64,000 nt of DNA from Malus domestica (Eukaryota; Streptophyta; Magnoliopsida; Rosales; Rosaceae): contig NC_091672.1 of the NCBI RefSeq assembly GCF_042453785.1, forward strand, positions 1,679,001 to 1,743,000. Reading direction: 5' to 3'. Numbering within the stretch: the stretch's first letter is position 1; each line of letters begins with the position of its first letter. The notes beneath the pieces were generated by a model. The model had not been told where the DNA came from, searched no databases, and saw only the letters and a program-made list of their open reading frames with translations. Both the position numbers and the translations under genes were made by a program. Of the stretch, positions 49,372 through 60,831 are shown piece by piece.

Positions 49372-50142
49372 CTAAGTCTCTGTTTTCTTCGTTGATTCCT
49401 TCACGTAATCCTCCTTCTCGTTCAACCACAGGTCGGCAAACTCGCAATGCTTCCAAGCCTCAAACCACGGTCCTCCACGAGTGTAGTGTACAGCCTTGGG
49501 TTGTGTTTGGGGATCATTTTCGACAACCTTGTTATGTCCCTCAAGAAAATTCCATACAAATGGGATCGACCCGATTTCATTGTCCTCGAGCCACTGAAAC
49601 CTATGAAGAAAAGCACCCGTTTCCTTATTCACAACCTCGGGTGTCAAGACCTTGTTCTTGGGATGCCCACAGTTATACAACACCATGGAAGACCAGTTCT
49701 TCCTCGGATACACGGTTTGCACTGCTCCATCCATTTTTGTTGTCTCCTTCGGGGTATAATCATGTTGAACACACATTACAGCATACTTATCGTCAATCAA
49801 GTCTCGAAGCTCCTTAATGTCAGCAAGGTAAAGAAAATCACAATCCACAAACATTGCCCAGCCTTCGTAACTCGCCAAATGTGGCGTCAAGAACCGGGAA
49901 AAAGAGAACTCGGTGCTTTCAAATTGCCCTCGTTCACGCCAATAGAGGCCCTCCTTTCGCAGCTCTGATTGTTTGATTGGTATGATCTCAACAGGGATTG
50001 AAGACCGCTTCAAAATTGAGTGGCGACAGACCTCATATGCGAGATCTTCACGCGGATCATAACCCACAAAGATCTTAAGGGGGGTTTCCTTAATGTTCCC
50101 ATTACAAGTCGCTGGATGAATCTTCCCATCACTCGAACCCAT
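49372..50142 (-). CDS. CDI: CDI-like nucleotide-diphospho-sugar transferase family protein
   Basis: A 256-residue single-exon protein of the nucleotide-diphospho-sugar transferase fold. It resembles remembered Arabidopsis CDI (At1g64980), required for pollen germination and tube growth; donor and acceptor sugars are unknown. It starts MGSSDGKIHP; codons upstream open only with GTG, and an acceptor TTTTGCAG ends at 50154, so a leader intron precedes the ATG. The core reads KIFVGYDPREDLAYEVCRHSI, then the DxD-like metal site MFVDCDFLYL (about residues 97-106). Later conserved parts are NWSSMVLYNCGH and VHYTRGGPWF. There is no signal peptide or membrane segment, so a cytosolic location is likely. 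The leader region carries a GA microsatellite at 51064-51100. The fold assignment is firmer than the function. Confidence 0.82.
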   Translation of the reverse strand: MGSSDGKIHPATCNGNIKETPLKIFVGYDPREDLAYEVCRHSILKRSSIPVEIIPIKQSELRKEGLYWRERGQFESTEFSFSRFLTPHLASYEGWAMFVDCDFLYLADIKELRDLIDDKYAVMCVQHDYTPKETTKMDGAVQTVYPRKNWSSMVLYNCGHPKNKVLTPEVVNKETGAFLHRFQWLEDNEIGSIPFVWNFLEGHNKVVENDPQTQPKAVHYTRGGPWFEAWKHCEFADLWLNEKEDYVKESTKKTET

Positions 50143-51063
50143 CTTAGCTGACACTGCAAAAGATTATTCAGACAATGAATTTACAAATAAACAATGAAAA
50201 TCGTTCTTTTATCCGACGTTGCAGGATTACAAATACCGAGTTTAACTAGTCGATTAATTGCTGAACAAGGAAAAGATTATTCCAATTGACATGAGCTGCC
50301 ACCAAGGCATACAATTCACAGATCTGAATCGAAATTCAAAGACAATAACAAAGGGGTTGTTCTTATTTACTAGTTCGAGATCTAAGACATCACAAACAAC
50401 AAGAACACTAGCGTGTTAGTCAGACCACTGTTTGGTTACCAAGAAAATGAAGGAAAATTGTGGATCTTAACACTTTCTGCTGCAATGGGTGAATTATTCA
50501 TTTCCAAAAATATGCAATTCTAGTTTCTGAGTCTCAATTAGCAAAAATCCTGCATTTAATTCCTTAGTTTATCATCATTTTCACTTAAATTAAACCAAAA
50601 AAAAAACAAAAAAAAATATGGGTTCTACGTAATATAAAAAGGTAAAACAAATGTGAGTTAATCAGCATAAATCCACGATGAAAGATATTCATACAAGAAA
50701 TTCAGAAAACCCCATTTTTTTGGTTTTGTAGAAAATGCAGAAACATAAACACGGAAGCTAAATCGTAATCACCATAAACCCAGAAAACACACACAAAGTT
50801 GCAGAACTAGAGAGAGAAAGAGCACCAAGAGAGTGGAATCGGCGCAGATCTTGCTGTAAATGCGGTGGTGGTGCTTGGTTTTCCTTTTCTTTTCCCTTCT
50901 TGAACTTTCCGGGAAATTTTATAAGCGAGGACTGGGATGAGATATTTTCAATTCAATGGCAGAGAACGAGAGAATTGAGCGAAGAAGCGACAATTGAGCG
51001 GCAGCGGAGTGAGTGGATGAAATCTGATTTGTGCGCATATATAGGGATGGAGATTACATCATA

Positions 51064-51064
51064 T

Positions 51065-51100
<36 letters not shown>
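51064..51100 (+). repeat. GA microsatellite upstream of the CDI-like gene
   Basis: About 18 GA units. On the minus strand this is a CT run, common in plant core promoters and leaders. Confidence 0.9.
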
Positions 51101-51104
<4 letters not shown>

Positions 51105-51109
51105 GATCT

Positions 51110-53440
51110 AGGCCAGGCATTCCAAAATTAGTAATTTCTTCACGTCATTTATTAGGTTGACTATTTGACATCCACCTCGAAAATAATTTACATGCTACGA
51201 GTACAATATTACTGTAATATTTAGTAAAACCATCGTTGAACCGTTATTGTTGCATTCTGCATAATGATACAAAGACATATAAAAATTTGAGTCGTCATAA
51301 CATTGACATTGAACATCGTGATAAGAATGTATGTAAGTTGTTCTCCTCGTCCCGAAGGTCACCATTATTTGGTGGGCGGGGTTACCGCGTAGAACAGTTG
51401 GCAACTGTAAACCTTTTTCTTAAAAAGTGTATTTTGATGGGTTTCGTGCATAGTTACAAACAAAACTATTTGCTAGCAGGAAGAAGCCCATGGTGTCATT
51501 GCCCATTGCCTACTATACCGTGGTGGCCCGCCCACAATCTTGAGTGACCTAGCTACCATTTGTGCAAACGATGCTGTATTGCAGTAGCACAAATTAACTA
51601 TGTTAATACATTTGTGCGGATTCTATATCTACCGATTCTTCTTTTCCAAAATAACTAACTATTTAATCCATTAATGTTCGCTCTATTAATTAGATGGGCT
51701 ATATATACACTCATTTTTACTTTACACACACTTTTTGTTAATTTATGTGACAGTCTAAAATTGAAATATGTATGTGAGAAATAAAACGAAGTGTAGCACC
51801 ACGCTATACTTAAACCAGTTTTTTTTTTAACTTTAACGAAAAACTCCCGGTACTGTTCATTTTAACGAAAAACCACATTTTTACACTTAAAAGTCAATCA
51901 TTGTACTATTCAATTTACCCTTTATTTTGTCCTTATCATTAAAACTCAAAGTTTTCAAGTTCTTTTCATTAATTTTCCTTTTTTCTCATATTTTTTTCCT
52001 CAATTTTTTAAAATTTAGGGTTCTTTAGATATAGTTCCTTAAAACTCATATTTTTCTAATAAAAACCCACATAATTTTAAACATTCAAATAAAACCCAAA
52101 TTTCAAATAGATTGCCTTCTCGACAAATATATAACCAACTATTATAACACATTTACAACTTATGCCACAAAATCCTAATTTGGTTAATAAAATATGTTAT
52201 TACTCATCCTAATTGTGATGAGCAATTAATCCGTATGGGTATTTTACCTTTCTTGTATCATAAATATTAGTAACATTTATAAATTAATTTACCATGTTAA
52301 AAACATAGACATATCTCGTACAAAAAAAAAAATTGTTTGAATCATGTATTTACCTACATATAAATTAATTTACCTATTTATAAAATATTTATACTAATTT
52401 ACCTACATATAAATTAATATACCTACTTATAAAACATTTATACTAATTTACCTACATATAAATTAATTTACCTACTTATAAAATATTTATACTAATTTAC
52501 CTACATTTAAATTAATTTACCTATTCCAATAAAAATTAGTGATATTAGATAATGTTTGAATGTTGTGGGTTTGTTGTAGGCAATTAAATAAACTTGTAAT
52601 CTAAAGCCCATAAATCATGTAGGTAAATTAGACCATTTTGGAAGTAAATTAGACCCTTTAAATTTTGGTCTGATGGAATAGGTAAATTAGACTATTTTGT
52701 AGATAAAAATTGCACGGAACATTTAGCTTTTGTTTTGTGCACTAGGGATTGGAGTATATATGCAATAGATGAAGCTGTTTTAGGTTAATTGTTGTGTTGG
52801 TAGGTAAATTAACTTGTATATTTAATGCACAAAATCATAAAATTAGTATTATTATTTTTTTATCTGCACCTTATAACAATTTGAATGTTAATACATTGAA
52901 TGAATGGCATGAAATACTTTTGAAAAATAAATATAATTAATTAAATGGATATAACAAGTAACTGATCCAAAAATCCAATCCAGAGTATTAATAGAGGTAG
53001 TTTAGGCATTCAAAAAATACACAATTTGAAAAGTCAAACTTAATTAAAGATTTGCTTAGTTTGAGCCTTGTTAATGGGCTTTAGTTAAGAAAACAAAAGG
53101 AGATGGGTTTTAGTTAAGAAAAATATAGTTTCAAGGGTTAATGTCAATTTTTTAGTAAAATTTATTTAGTTGATCTCAATTTGTTTTTATGAAATGTAAC
53201 TTAAAAATATTCGAATTCCAACAAAGCAAATCGCATAATTAACTCATTCCAACACAAACTAGCCATACTGCAACCTCTTCCTGCACACAACAAACACACT
53301 CCAATCTTTTCCTACACACGCACCAAACACACTAGACACACTCCAAGCACTTCACAAGGTTGTTTCAAAAGGCTTCAAAGTCTACAGCCCTTCCAGAAGA
53401 GCACAAATATTTAAAGTATGATCACTAAATTTATTGGGGA
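51110..53440. other. Intergenic AT-rich DNA with MITE copies
   Basis: It holds a small MITE near 51695-51815 (TTTTTACTTTACACACA against TGTGAGAAATAAAACG), a copy of the AACGAAAAAC element at 51831-51980, and the tandem array at 52345-52525. AGGTAAATTAGAC motifs near 52619-52700 are the complement of the array word GTTTACCT-like units. No gene is recognised. Confidence 0.5.
52345..52525 (+). repeat. AT-rich minisatellite, about 3.5 units of 51 bp
   Basis: Units contain TTTACCTACATATAAATTAA and CTTATAAAATATTTATACTA in alternation. Variation between units is low. Confidence 0.85.
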
Positions 53441-53510
53441 AGAACTAGATGCAGTCTTTGATTCTGTTTCTGGCCATCACAGCGTCGAAACCCCCTTCAT
53501 TCGGCAGCGT

Positions 53511-54732
53511 TTATTCCGGCTTTCGGCACGTAATCACTGCATACTTGATTAGATCCTTCTTGAATCCTTGGATCATCAGTGGCATTACCAACGCTCCTCT
53601 GATTGTTTTTATTCCTGATCAATTCAAATCAAGAAACGCAATGATTCCGGGTTTTCGACCAAAAACAATCAACGAACACAATTATATAGATTGAAAAAAT
53701 GAAAGCTGAGACTGTATCTGCAACTAGAGACATAAACACGTAGAAAATTAGAAATCAAGCAATGTAGTACGAAATGTGCATCTTTTCCCACTTAAGTTTG
53801 GTATTGAAAGGTTTAGTTGGGAAGAAACGCTAAGTTCATACCGGTGCGCAACAGCGATGTAATACCCTTCCATGTCAATGCCGAGCGGATAACTGCAGGC
53901 CAAAATGGGGCAACATACGGGGACCAATCTTCTGCCTTGATGTCCTGCCATGGAAGGTTTCAGATGTTATTGTTGCAGGTTGATGTAGAGACACCAAGTT
54001 GTTAACTCAAAAAGACTGGACTTAGTCCAGCCAATATTTTAGCGGGTCCACATGCCCTTTTTCCCCCCTTGCACCTGCTTGTTTATATTGATCTGCGAAA
54101 ATCATTCCTTTATTTGAGCAAGTAATTTACCTTGAGCGAATGGGACTCGAGTAATTTGAGATAATCAGCAGCGGAACACCAGGCTGGCAGATAGAAAGAA
54201 TTACATATCCTGTCCAGGAGGCGTTTCTCGTCTGGCTTCAAGGTTGTTTCAGAAGCACCAAGATCCCTATGGCACCATGTGACTATTATTATTGTTGCTC
54301 CTGGTGCAGCAACTCGAACCAACTCATTCACAAACTGCACAGTTATAAGAAGAGCGAAAAGGAATATTAAGGCAAGTATTACAAAGAGTTTTAACAGTCT
54401 TTCTACGTTGCAGTTGTACTTGCGACGAAATACGACATATCAAACAGTCGTATTTACAACACGTTAACAATTGTAAATCCACAGCATCAACAATATTAAA
54501 GACATCGATATCGTATTTGACAACATATCAACATGTCCGCATTCAAAAAGTGCAGTTAACCGCAATATAGAATTTTTATACAAATCATGCCCTATTATCA
54601 ATCAGTTTAGTCGAGAAAGAGGTATACCTTGGCTTTGTCAGGCATGTGCTCTCCACTCTCCATGGACCATACCAGATCAAATTCTCCATCAGGAAATGGT
54701 TGGTTCAGAGCATCTGCAACTTGAAATGAGGC
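53511..54732 (-). pseudogene. VTE4: Gamma-tocopherol methyltransferase, last four exons only
   Basis: VTE4 methylates gamma-tocopherol to alpha-tocopherol (vitamin E) with S-adenosylmethionine in plastids. Exons in transcript order: 54732-54628, 54334-54131, 53944-53842, 53614-53511, giving 171 residues in one open frame with all GT-AG sites intact. Recognisable parts are FQVADALNQPFPDGEFDLVW, SGEHMPDK, IIIVTWCHRDLG, FYLPAWCS, DIKAEDWSPYVAPFWPAVIR and ITCRKPE. These match exons 3-6 of the six-exon Arabidopsis gene. Exons 1-2 (transit peptide, first SAM-binding motif) were not found between 54733 and the window end. Either the gene is 5'-truncated or intron 2 exceeds 9 kb and its first exons lie beyond the window. 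A retroposon tail ends 30 bp from the exon 3 acceptor. It is typed as pseudogene because it is incomplete here. Confidence 0.8.
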
Positions 54733-54761
54733 CTGCAAATGATGGACAAAAGTTCCCTTCA

Positions 54762-55500
54762 TTTTTTTTTTTTGGGGCCGAAGGAGAACTATATACCAAA
54801 CAAACACAACTACAACAAAGGCCCAACACAAAACAAAGATATAACCAAAAACAGGCCTAAAACAAAACCAAAACAGAAAAAAGGCCCAGCAAGGCCCAGA
54901 AACCAACAGCTTCCGCCAGAAGCTTCCACATCCATCGTCCCCCTCGGAAACAGGTCATTCGGCCGGCCGATGCCCAGCAGCCATCTAGTAGCGCCTCCAC
55001 AGATGTCACCTCCAACCCACCAGAGCACAGCCACATAGTTTTTGTAGGAATAATCGGCAACCAAGTGAGCGGAGCCGATTAACAGAAGGAAGTTCGTGAA
55101 AGCCCATGAACAACACTGTTGGAAACAGCCAGACGAAGTGGAGAAAGTGGTGGTGGTGGAACCACCCGAGCCGGTGAAGAGAGCTCTACACACAATCTCC
55201 CAAATAAACTTGGCTGGCGAGCAGATCCAGGGTGAACAGAGAAGAGGGTTACCTGCAGGAGTAAAGAACCGGGGAAGGCCAGAGAGAAAATTGGGGAGCG
55301 ATAGCAGTAGAGGCAGGGAGAGGAGAAGGAGAAGAGAAAAGAAAAAGCACGGCAACCAACCCCGGCCGAAGCCAGGGCCGGTGCCACCGGAAAAGTCCAA
55401 AATCAAAAGACTCACAAACAGTGAGAAAACACTCTCAGGTCAGAGAGAAAGAACTCCCACGGAGGAGAGAAAGAAAGTTCTAGCCCATTATCGAATAGTC
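54762..55500 (-). mobile_element. Poly(A)-ended retroposon in VTE4 intron 2
   Basis: On the minus strand a GC-richer, pyrimidine-rich sequence ends in GGCCCC plus twelve A residues (T-run 54762-54773), the tail of a non-LTR retroposon. Long frames on both strands (155 and 201 codons) show biased composition and no reverse transcriptase motif. The 5' end is uncertain (between about 55480 and 55565), and no target duplication was found. Confidence 0.45.
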
Positions 55501-55707
55501 ATTGACAACAAATGTTTTTTGGACCATAAGGTTTTGGAGACCGGAACTCTGATTATTGAATAGGTTTTACTTTGGAGTCTACTTTTGAAAGAGCTAAAAG
55601 TGTTTTTTTTTTTACAACCAAAAGTATTTCTGACGTTACAAAAGTGCTTCCACCTGCTTTTTCATAAAAGACTACAAAGTGCTTCTCATAAAGAAATCTT
55701 CTAACAA

Positions 55708-55999
55708 GGACCTGGATTGTCTGCCCTCTTAGTTACCATCCCCTTCCATACCCTCCTACTTTTCTAGCCATTGATTTCATCTAATGCTCCATATTTTGCC
55801 ACCTCACCAACACCTCAAAAACATCTTTAAAGCCTCCCGCCTCTTCCACTTTTCCTAATCTTCACTCTCCCGCCTCTTCCACTTTTCTGCTGCCTTTCCC
55901 GTAGTGCCTTTCCGATTTCTGCATTTCCCGTCACCTCCTTCCGATTCACCTGATTTCTCCAATCTTCCCAGGTTAGTTTATGTTAATTTTCTTTGCTTG
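55708..55999 (+). repeat. Left terminal inverted repeat of the MULE
   Basis: 292 bp, ending CTTTGCTTG. It includes two tandem copies of CCCGCCTCTTCCACTTTTC. The likely 5' untranslated exon of the transposase ends within it at a CCCAG|GTTAGT donor near 55972. Confidence 0.9.
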
Positions 56000-56213
56000 T
56001 TTTTGCTATTGGATTAGTATTTTCTTTTTTATAACATGTTGGGTAATTGAGAACAAGAGAGATTCGTGGGATGTTTAATGTTGAAATGTTGATTTTTGAA
56101 AATCTGGAGAGGGATTTGTTCTAGATTGCCCATAACCTCTGTAAAGGAACAACTTTGAAATGTTGATTTTTTTATGTACCATACCTTTTTCTATACTGCA
56201 GATCCGATTGAAA

Positions 56214-58815
56214 ATGATTGATTCTGAAGAAGCAAATAATATCAACAATGATGACTCGAACGAATTCGATTGTACACCGAGGTGTGGTATGGAGTTTGAT
56301 TCGCAAGAAGCAGCCTATAATTTATACAATGCCTACGGACGAAAAGTGGGATTTAGTATTAGAAAAGAACGTCACTACAAGAATAAGAAAACTAATGAAG
56401 TCACTTCAAGAATTTTTGCTTGTAGTAAGGAGGGTTTTCGGCTCCAAGATAAGCGGGATTACAAGATAAAGAAGCCAAGGGCAGAGACACGGACAGGTTG
56501 TCATGCTAAAATGGTTATTAAGTTGAATAGATCTAATGGAAGGTTTTTTGTGCATGAATTTGAGGAACAACACAATCATGCTCTTCAGAAACCAGAGTGT
56601 GCACATATGCTACCATCTCAGCGAAAAATATCAGACTCTCAGGCTGCTGAGTTAGACTTGGCAGAAGAATCTGGTATCTCACTTCGGGAATCTTATGAGT
56701 TGATGGCTAAGCATGTTGGAGGAAGGGAATCTCTTGGTTATACAAGGGTTGATCAGAAGAACTATCTTTTGTCTAGAAGGCAAAGAAAAATGGTGTATGG
56801 TGAAGCAGGAAGCTTGTTGAGATATTTTCAAGGTAAGACAGTTGAAAATCCTTCATTTTTTTATGCCGTACAATTGGATAATGAAGAGCAAATAACCAAT
56901 ATATTCTGGGCAGATGCTAAAATGATAAGTGACTATGGTCATTTTGGAGATGTTGTTTCATTTGACACTACCTATAAAACTAATCGAGCAGGTCGTCCAT
57001 TTGCTGTGTTTTCTGGCTTGAATCATCATCGAGAAATTGTAGTTTTTGGGGCAGCATTGATGTACGATGAAACTGCTCCCTCGTTTATTTGGTTATTTGA
57101 AACTTTTTTGGTAGCAATGTCCAACAAGGCTCCCAAAACCATTTTTACAGACCAAGATGCTGCTATGATGAATGCCATTCCACATGTGATGCCTGATACA
57201 TATCATAGGCTTTGCTTGTGGCATATGATGCAAAATGCACTAAAGAATGTTAATTGTGTATTCAAGGGTAACAGTGGAGTTAGAGAAGTCCTAAAAAAGT
57301 TCATTGATGAATATGAGGATGAGGATGAGTTTTTAGTGGCTTGGGATGAAATGCTTGTGAAACATAATGTGCAGGGGAAAGCATTAGAGTGGTTGAAAGG
57401 AATAAAGAAGTTGAGAAAAAAATGGGCTAAGGCATATGTAAAGATGGCATGGTCTGCAGGAATGACAACTACGGGAATTAGTGAGAGCTTCAATGGTAGG
57501 TTAAAGGAGTATTTACAGTCTGACTATAATGTGGTACAATTTTTCATGCATTTTGAGAGAGTACTTGATGATCAGAGGTATAAGGAGTACCAAGCCGAAT
57601 ATAACTTGTGTTATAAGAATGCACAAGTGAAAGTTCCAGCTATGATGGTCAAACAAGCAGGTGATACTTACACGAAAGCAATATTTGAGGAATTTCAAGA
57701 ACAATATGGGGAATCTCTTGATTTAAGAATAAAAAGTACCGTTGATGATGGTGAAGTTGTTGTGTACACAGTTTTTCCACCTTACGGTGCTTTTATGGAA
57801 CGACATGTGAGGAGGGAGAGAGATTCAAACATAATCTGGTGCAGTTGCAGATTGTTTGAGATAAAAGGTATTTTGTGTAGTCATGCCATAAAAATCCTTA
57901 GAGAGGTAATGGACACCTTGGAGATCCCTAGTCAATATATTTTGAAAAGGTGGACTAAAAAAGCTAGGGCTGAGAGCATACAAGACATGCATGGGAAGGA
58001 AATCCAAGTTGATCCTAGATTGCAACAGAGCTCTCGATTTAGGTCCTTGTGCCACGCATTTACTCAGATCTCGTCCAGGGCTGCAGAAAGTGATGAAACA
58101 TATGAAATAGCTCTTAGCTGTGCACATAAGTTGGGTAAATTGACTGAAGACAAGCTCAGTTTACAAATTAATGGTAAAACAGAAGATGAGGGTGAGGATT
58201 CTGCCCCCATTATGGCTCTAAACCATTCTAATGATGTTCCCAACTTGAATAATGCCACTGTTGTCCAAGCAAAAGGATTAAAGAAGAGAGAGACTTGTCG
58301 GGGAAGAAGACGACTCAAGAGTTGTTTGGAAAAAGCTATAGCCAAAAGGAAGCGATCATCTAACTCCCATTTATCAAAGGTAAAGTTTTAATTTTCTAAA
58401 AATTATAATAGCAGTAAACTAAGTCATATGGTTTACTTATCTATATTGTGAGTTGTGACATCTTAAAGGAAACTTGTGTTCCAAATGAGACCGTTGCAGC
58501 GGGATGTTATATTGCTTCTCCTCCACCCTTTTTTTGTGCTCCCGTGATGGCTGAACCAAGGGGACCTTTTCCAGTGGTGAGTACTTTGAATTCGGTGAGT
58601 GGTAATTAACCTCCTTATATTCTTTTTTATATTATGTTTATTAGTTATTTATGCAATTTTCATAGTCACAGGGACATGACATGCTTAAATACATGCCATG
58701 GATGACATATGAAGAACCTCAGTATAGTACATTTCAAGAGCTACTCCAAACAAGTCCCACTGGTTATTCCGTTGCACATCAAGATTTAAATGTAAGCGGT
58801 GACCACTGGAGATGA
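56214..58815 (+). CDS. MULE transposase of the FAR1/FHY3 type
   Basis: The Mutator-family DDE transposase from which the FHY3/FAR1 transcription factors derive. The preferred start is MIDSEEANN, just after an acceptor CTGCAG near 56201; an earlier ATG at 56160 lies in the presumed leader intron. Domains: a FAR1 WRKY-GCM1 zinc finger at about residues 25-125 (FDSQEAAYNLYNAYGRKVGF, then HNHAL). The MULE catalytic domain has FDTTYKTN, IFTDQD, the LCLWHMMQN C/H motif and ISESFNG. A SWIM finger reads CSCRLFEIKGILCSHAI. The main exon is open to TAA at 58391 (725 residues). Two further exons are proposed: 56214-58379, 58469-58576, 58666-58815, in phase with GT-AG sites, giving 807 residues ending SVAHQDLNVSGDHWR. 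It could instead be a domesticated FRS gene, but the long TIRs argue for an element. Confidence 0.87.
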
Positions 58816-58849
58816 AGAGAGGAAGCCAACTTACTGTTATTGCAGAAGC

Positions 58850-59112
58850 AAATACTGGCATGAAAACTCATTTTTTGTGTGTAATTTTGAATGCTCCAGA
58901 TTCTGTGCTTATAATGGATGTACTGGCATGAAAACTCATTTTTTTGTGTGTAATTTTGAATATGCAGAAAAGTTCTACTTGTAATGGAAGCATGTAAGTA
59001 CATGAAAACTCATTTTCCAACCATTACTTTTGTCTTAGCATCAAAACATGATATAAAACACTCATTTTCCAACCATTACTTTTGTCTTAGCATCAAAACA
59101 TGATATAAAACA
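58850..59112 (+). repeat. Two short tandem duplications inside the MULE
   Basis: TACTGGCATGAAAACTCATT starts two units near 58853 and 58920. CTCATTTTCCAACCATTACT starts two units near 59006 and 59060, each running through ATGATATAAAACA. Both lie in the 3' part of the element, after the transposase. Confidence 0.8.
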
Positions 59113-59371
59113 GAGCAATGTAAAATACTTATCAGAAACAAAGGCATCTTAAAAGCAGATAGGAGGAGGGGGCGGGAAAGGCAGCAGAAAAAGGGAGAAA
59201 AATTAGGCTTTAAAGATGTTTTGGAAGAGTCCTCATAATCTCTGTGTTTCCGTTGGAAGAGTCCTCATAATCTCTGTATATCGTCCGCACACACGCACCC
59301 ACTTTTCCAGGAATTCTTCAAAGCCATTAGGTTACTCACCGCACCCGATCCACCCAATTAGGCGAATCGGC

Positions 59372-59663
59372 CAAGCAAAGAAAATTAACATAAACTGACC
59401 TGGGAAGATTAGAGAAATCAGGTGAATCGGAAGGAGGTGACGGGAAATGCAGCAATCGGAAAGGCACTACGGGAAAGGCAGCAGAAAAGTGGAAGAGGCG
59501 GGAGAGTGAAGATTAGGAAAAGTGGAAGAGGCGGGAGGCTTTAAAGATGTTTTTGAGGTGTTGGTGAGGTGGCAAAATATGGAGCATTAGATGAAATCAA
59601 TGGCTAGAAAAGTAGGAGGGTATGGAAGGGGATGGTAACTAAGAGGGCAGACAATCCAGGTCC
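59372..59663 (-). repeat. Right terminal inverted repeat of the MULE
   Basis: 292 bp, complement of the left repeat with three differences by eye. The element boundary is at CCAGGTCC (59656-59663). Confidence 0.9.
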
Positions 59664-59710
59664 GTAGTATGACACCCGCAACGAAACAGTCGAAACGTAT
59701 TATTTGGTGG

Positions 59711-59942
59711 GGAATTGGATCCTCGCCGGATCTAATTCATGGGGATCCTAGGGATCAACCCATGTGGACCGTTGATTAAAAATCGTGCGGTCATAATTTT
59801 TTTCTTTTTTATATTTTTCACGTAAAACGAGACTGTTTTACTTTTAAAACATTTAATTGTGACCGCACGATTTTTTATCAACGGTTCACGTGGGTTGATC
59901 CCTAGGATCCCCAGCAACTAGATCCGGCGAGGATCCAATTCC
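59711..59942. mobile_element. Palindromic 232-bp MITE with 9-bp target duplication
   Basis: Ends GGAATTGGATCCTCGCCGG and its perfect complement; arms of roughly 85 bp pair almost fully. A perfect 9-bp duplication ATTTGGTGG flanks it (59702-59710 and 59943-59951). Mutator-type, non-coding. Confidence 0.85.
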
Positions 59943-59951
59943 ATTTGGTGG

Positions 59952-60831
59952 GGTTCGATTCGGTTCAAATTGTTTGATTTAATATACGTAAGGTTTTTGA
60001 AGTTGTTGGGATCAACGACAACCAATTACCCACGATAGCTCCATGTTGTTTGTGAGAGCATCTTTAGATATTTTATAGTAGTTTAAGAGAGTGTGTGATG
60101 TATATATATAATAATCAGACACTTGAATTTAATATGTATTAAACTATTGTTACAGAGTAGTGCTACTATCTACACATTCTTTTTTACTTTTCATACATTT
60201 CTCTCAATTTTCGACCTTTAGATCGAATGATAGGAAGAAGATTAAATAACAGAACACGAGGTGAGTGAGAAGTAAAAATTAATGTTTGGATAACACTACT
60301 TTTGTCACAATGGTGTGAGTTTGATATGGATGAGTTTTATGCATTAAATATAGAACCCATCCATTTTTTATTTTTCTCTAGTATATGATTGGCTACCTAT
60401 TTTCTCTCTTGTTATTTATTATATAGGTATAAAAATAAAATAAAAAATAAAAAATCACTCTCACAGCACTCAAAATTTTTGGCCTCCTATATGAGTTTGA
60501 TTTCTATAATTGGTATCACATTCAGTTTTCAAAAATTTTGGCCTCTTGTGTGAGTTTGATTTCTATAATTCGTATCACATTCAGTTTTCAGTCTATTGTA
60601 GAAGGCTTTAATGGAGATGTCAAATATGAATTGTCAAAAATTTAATTTAAGAAGAATGTGGGCCTTGAAGTTGATGTCAAATTTTATTTATTTATTTAAG
60701 AGATATGATAAATTATTGTTTAGTATACATTGGGCCACAGTGATACAGTTTTAAAGGAGAAAAAGTTAGAATAGTTTAAAAGTTGTATCTTGTTGGTGAT
60801 TATGGCACCTCACACGTTAAAGAGAAATTTT
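59952..60831. other. Intergenic AT-rich DNA
   Basis: A small MITE near 60160-60300 (CTACACATTCTTTTTTACTT against AAGTAAAAATTAATGTTTGG) belongs to the 6520-6650 family. GCCTC.T.TGTGAGTTTGATTTCTATAATT occurs twice near 60480-60590. No gene recognised. Confidence 0.5.

Larger units (their letters stand above)
55708..59663 (+). mobile_element. Autonomous-looking Mutator-like element (MULE), 3.96 kb
   Basis: Terminal inverted repeats of 292 bp each (55708-55999 and 59372-59663) start GGACCTGGATTGTCTGCCC. By eye they differ at only three positions with no indels, about 99% identity. Between them lies a FAR1-type transposase gene on the plus strand with an open frame. High TIR identity and an intact gene indicate recent movement. 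The 9-bp flanks (TTCTAACAA and GTAGTATGA) do not match, so the expected target duplication is missing. Confidence 0.92.

Noticed and set aside
49392-49968. Frames of 141 and 173 codons on the plus strand
   Set aside because: Antisense shadows of the CDI-like gene.
54810-55563. Frames of 201 (minus) and 155 (plus) codons in the VTE4 upstream region
   Set aside because: Biased composition with no reverse transcriptase, endonuclease or host domain; probably chance frames in a retroposon.
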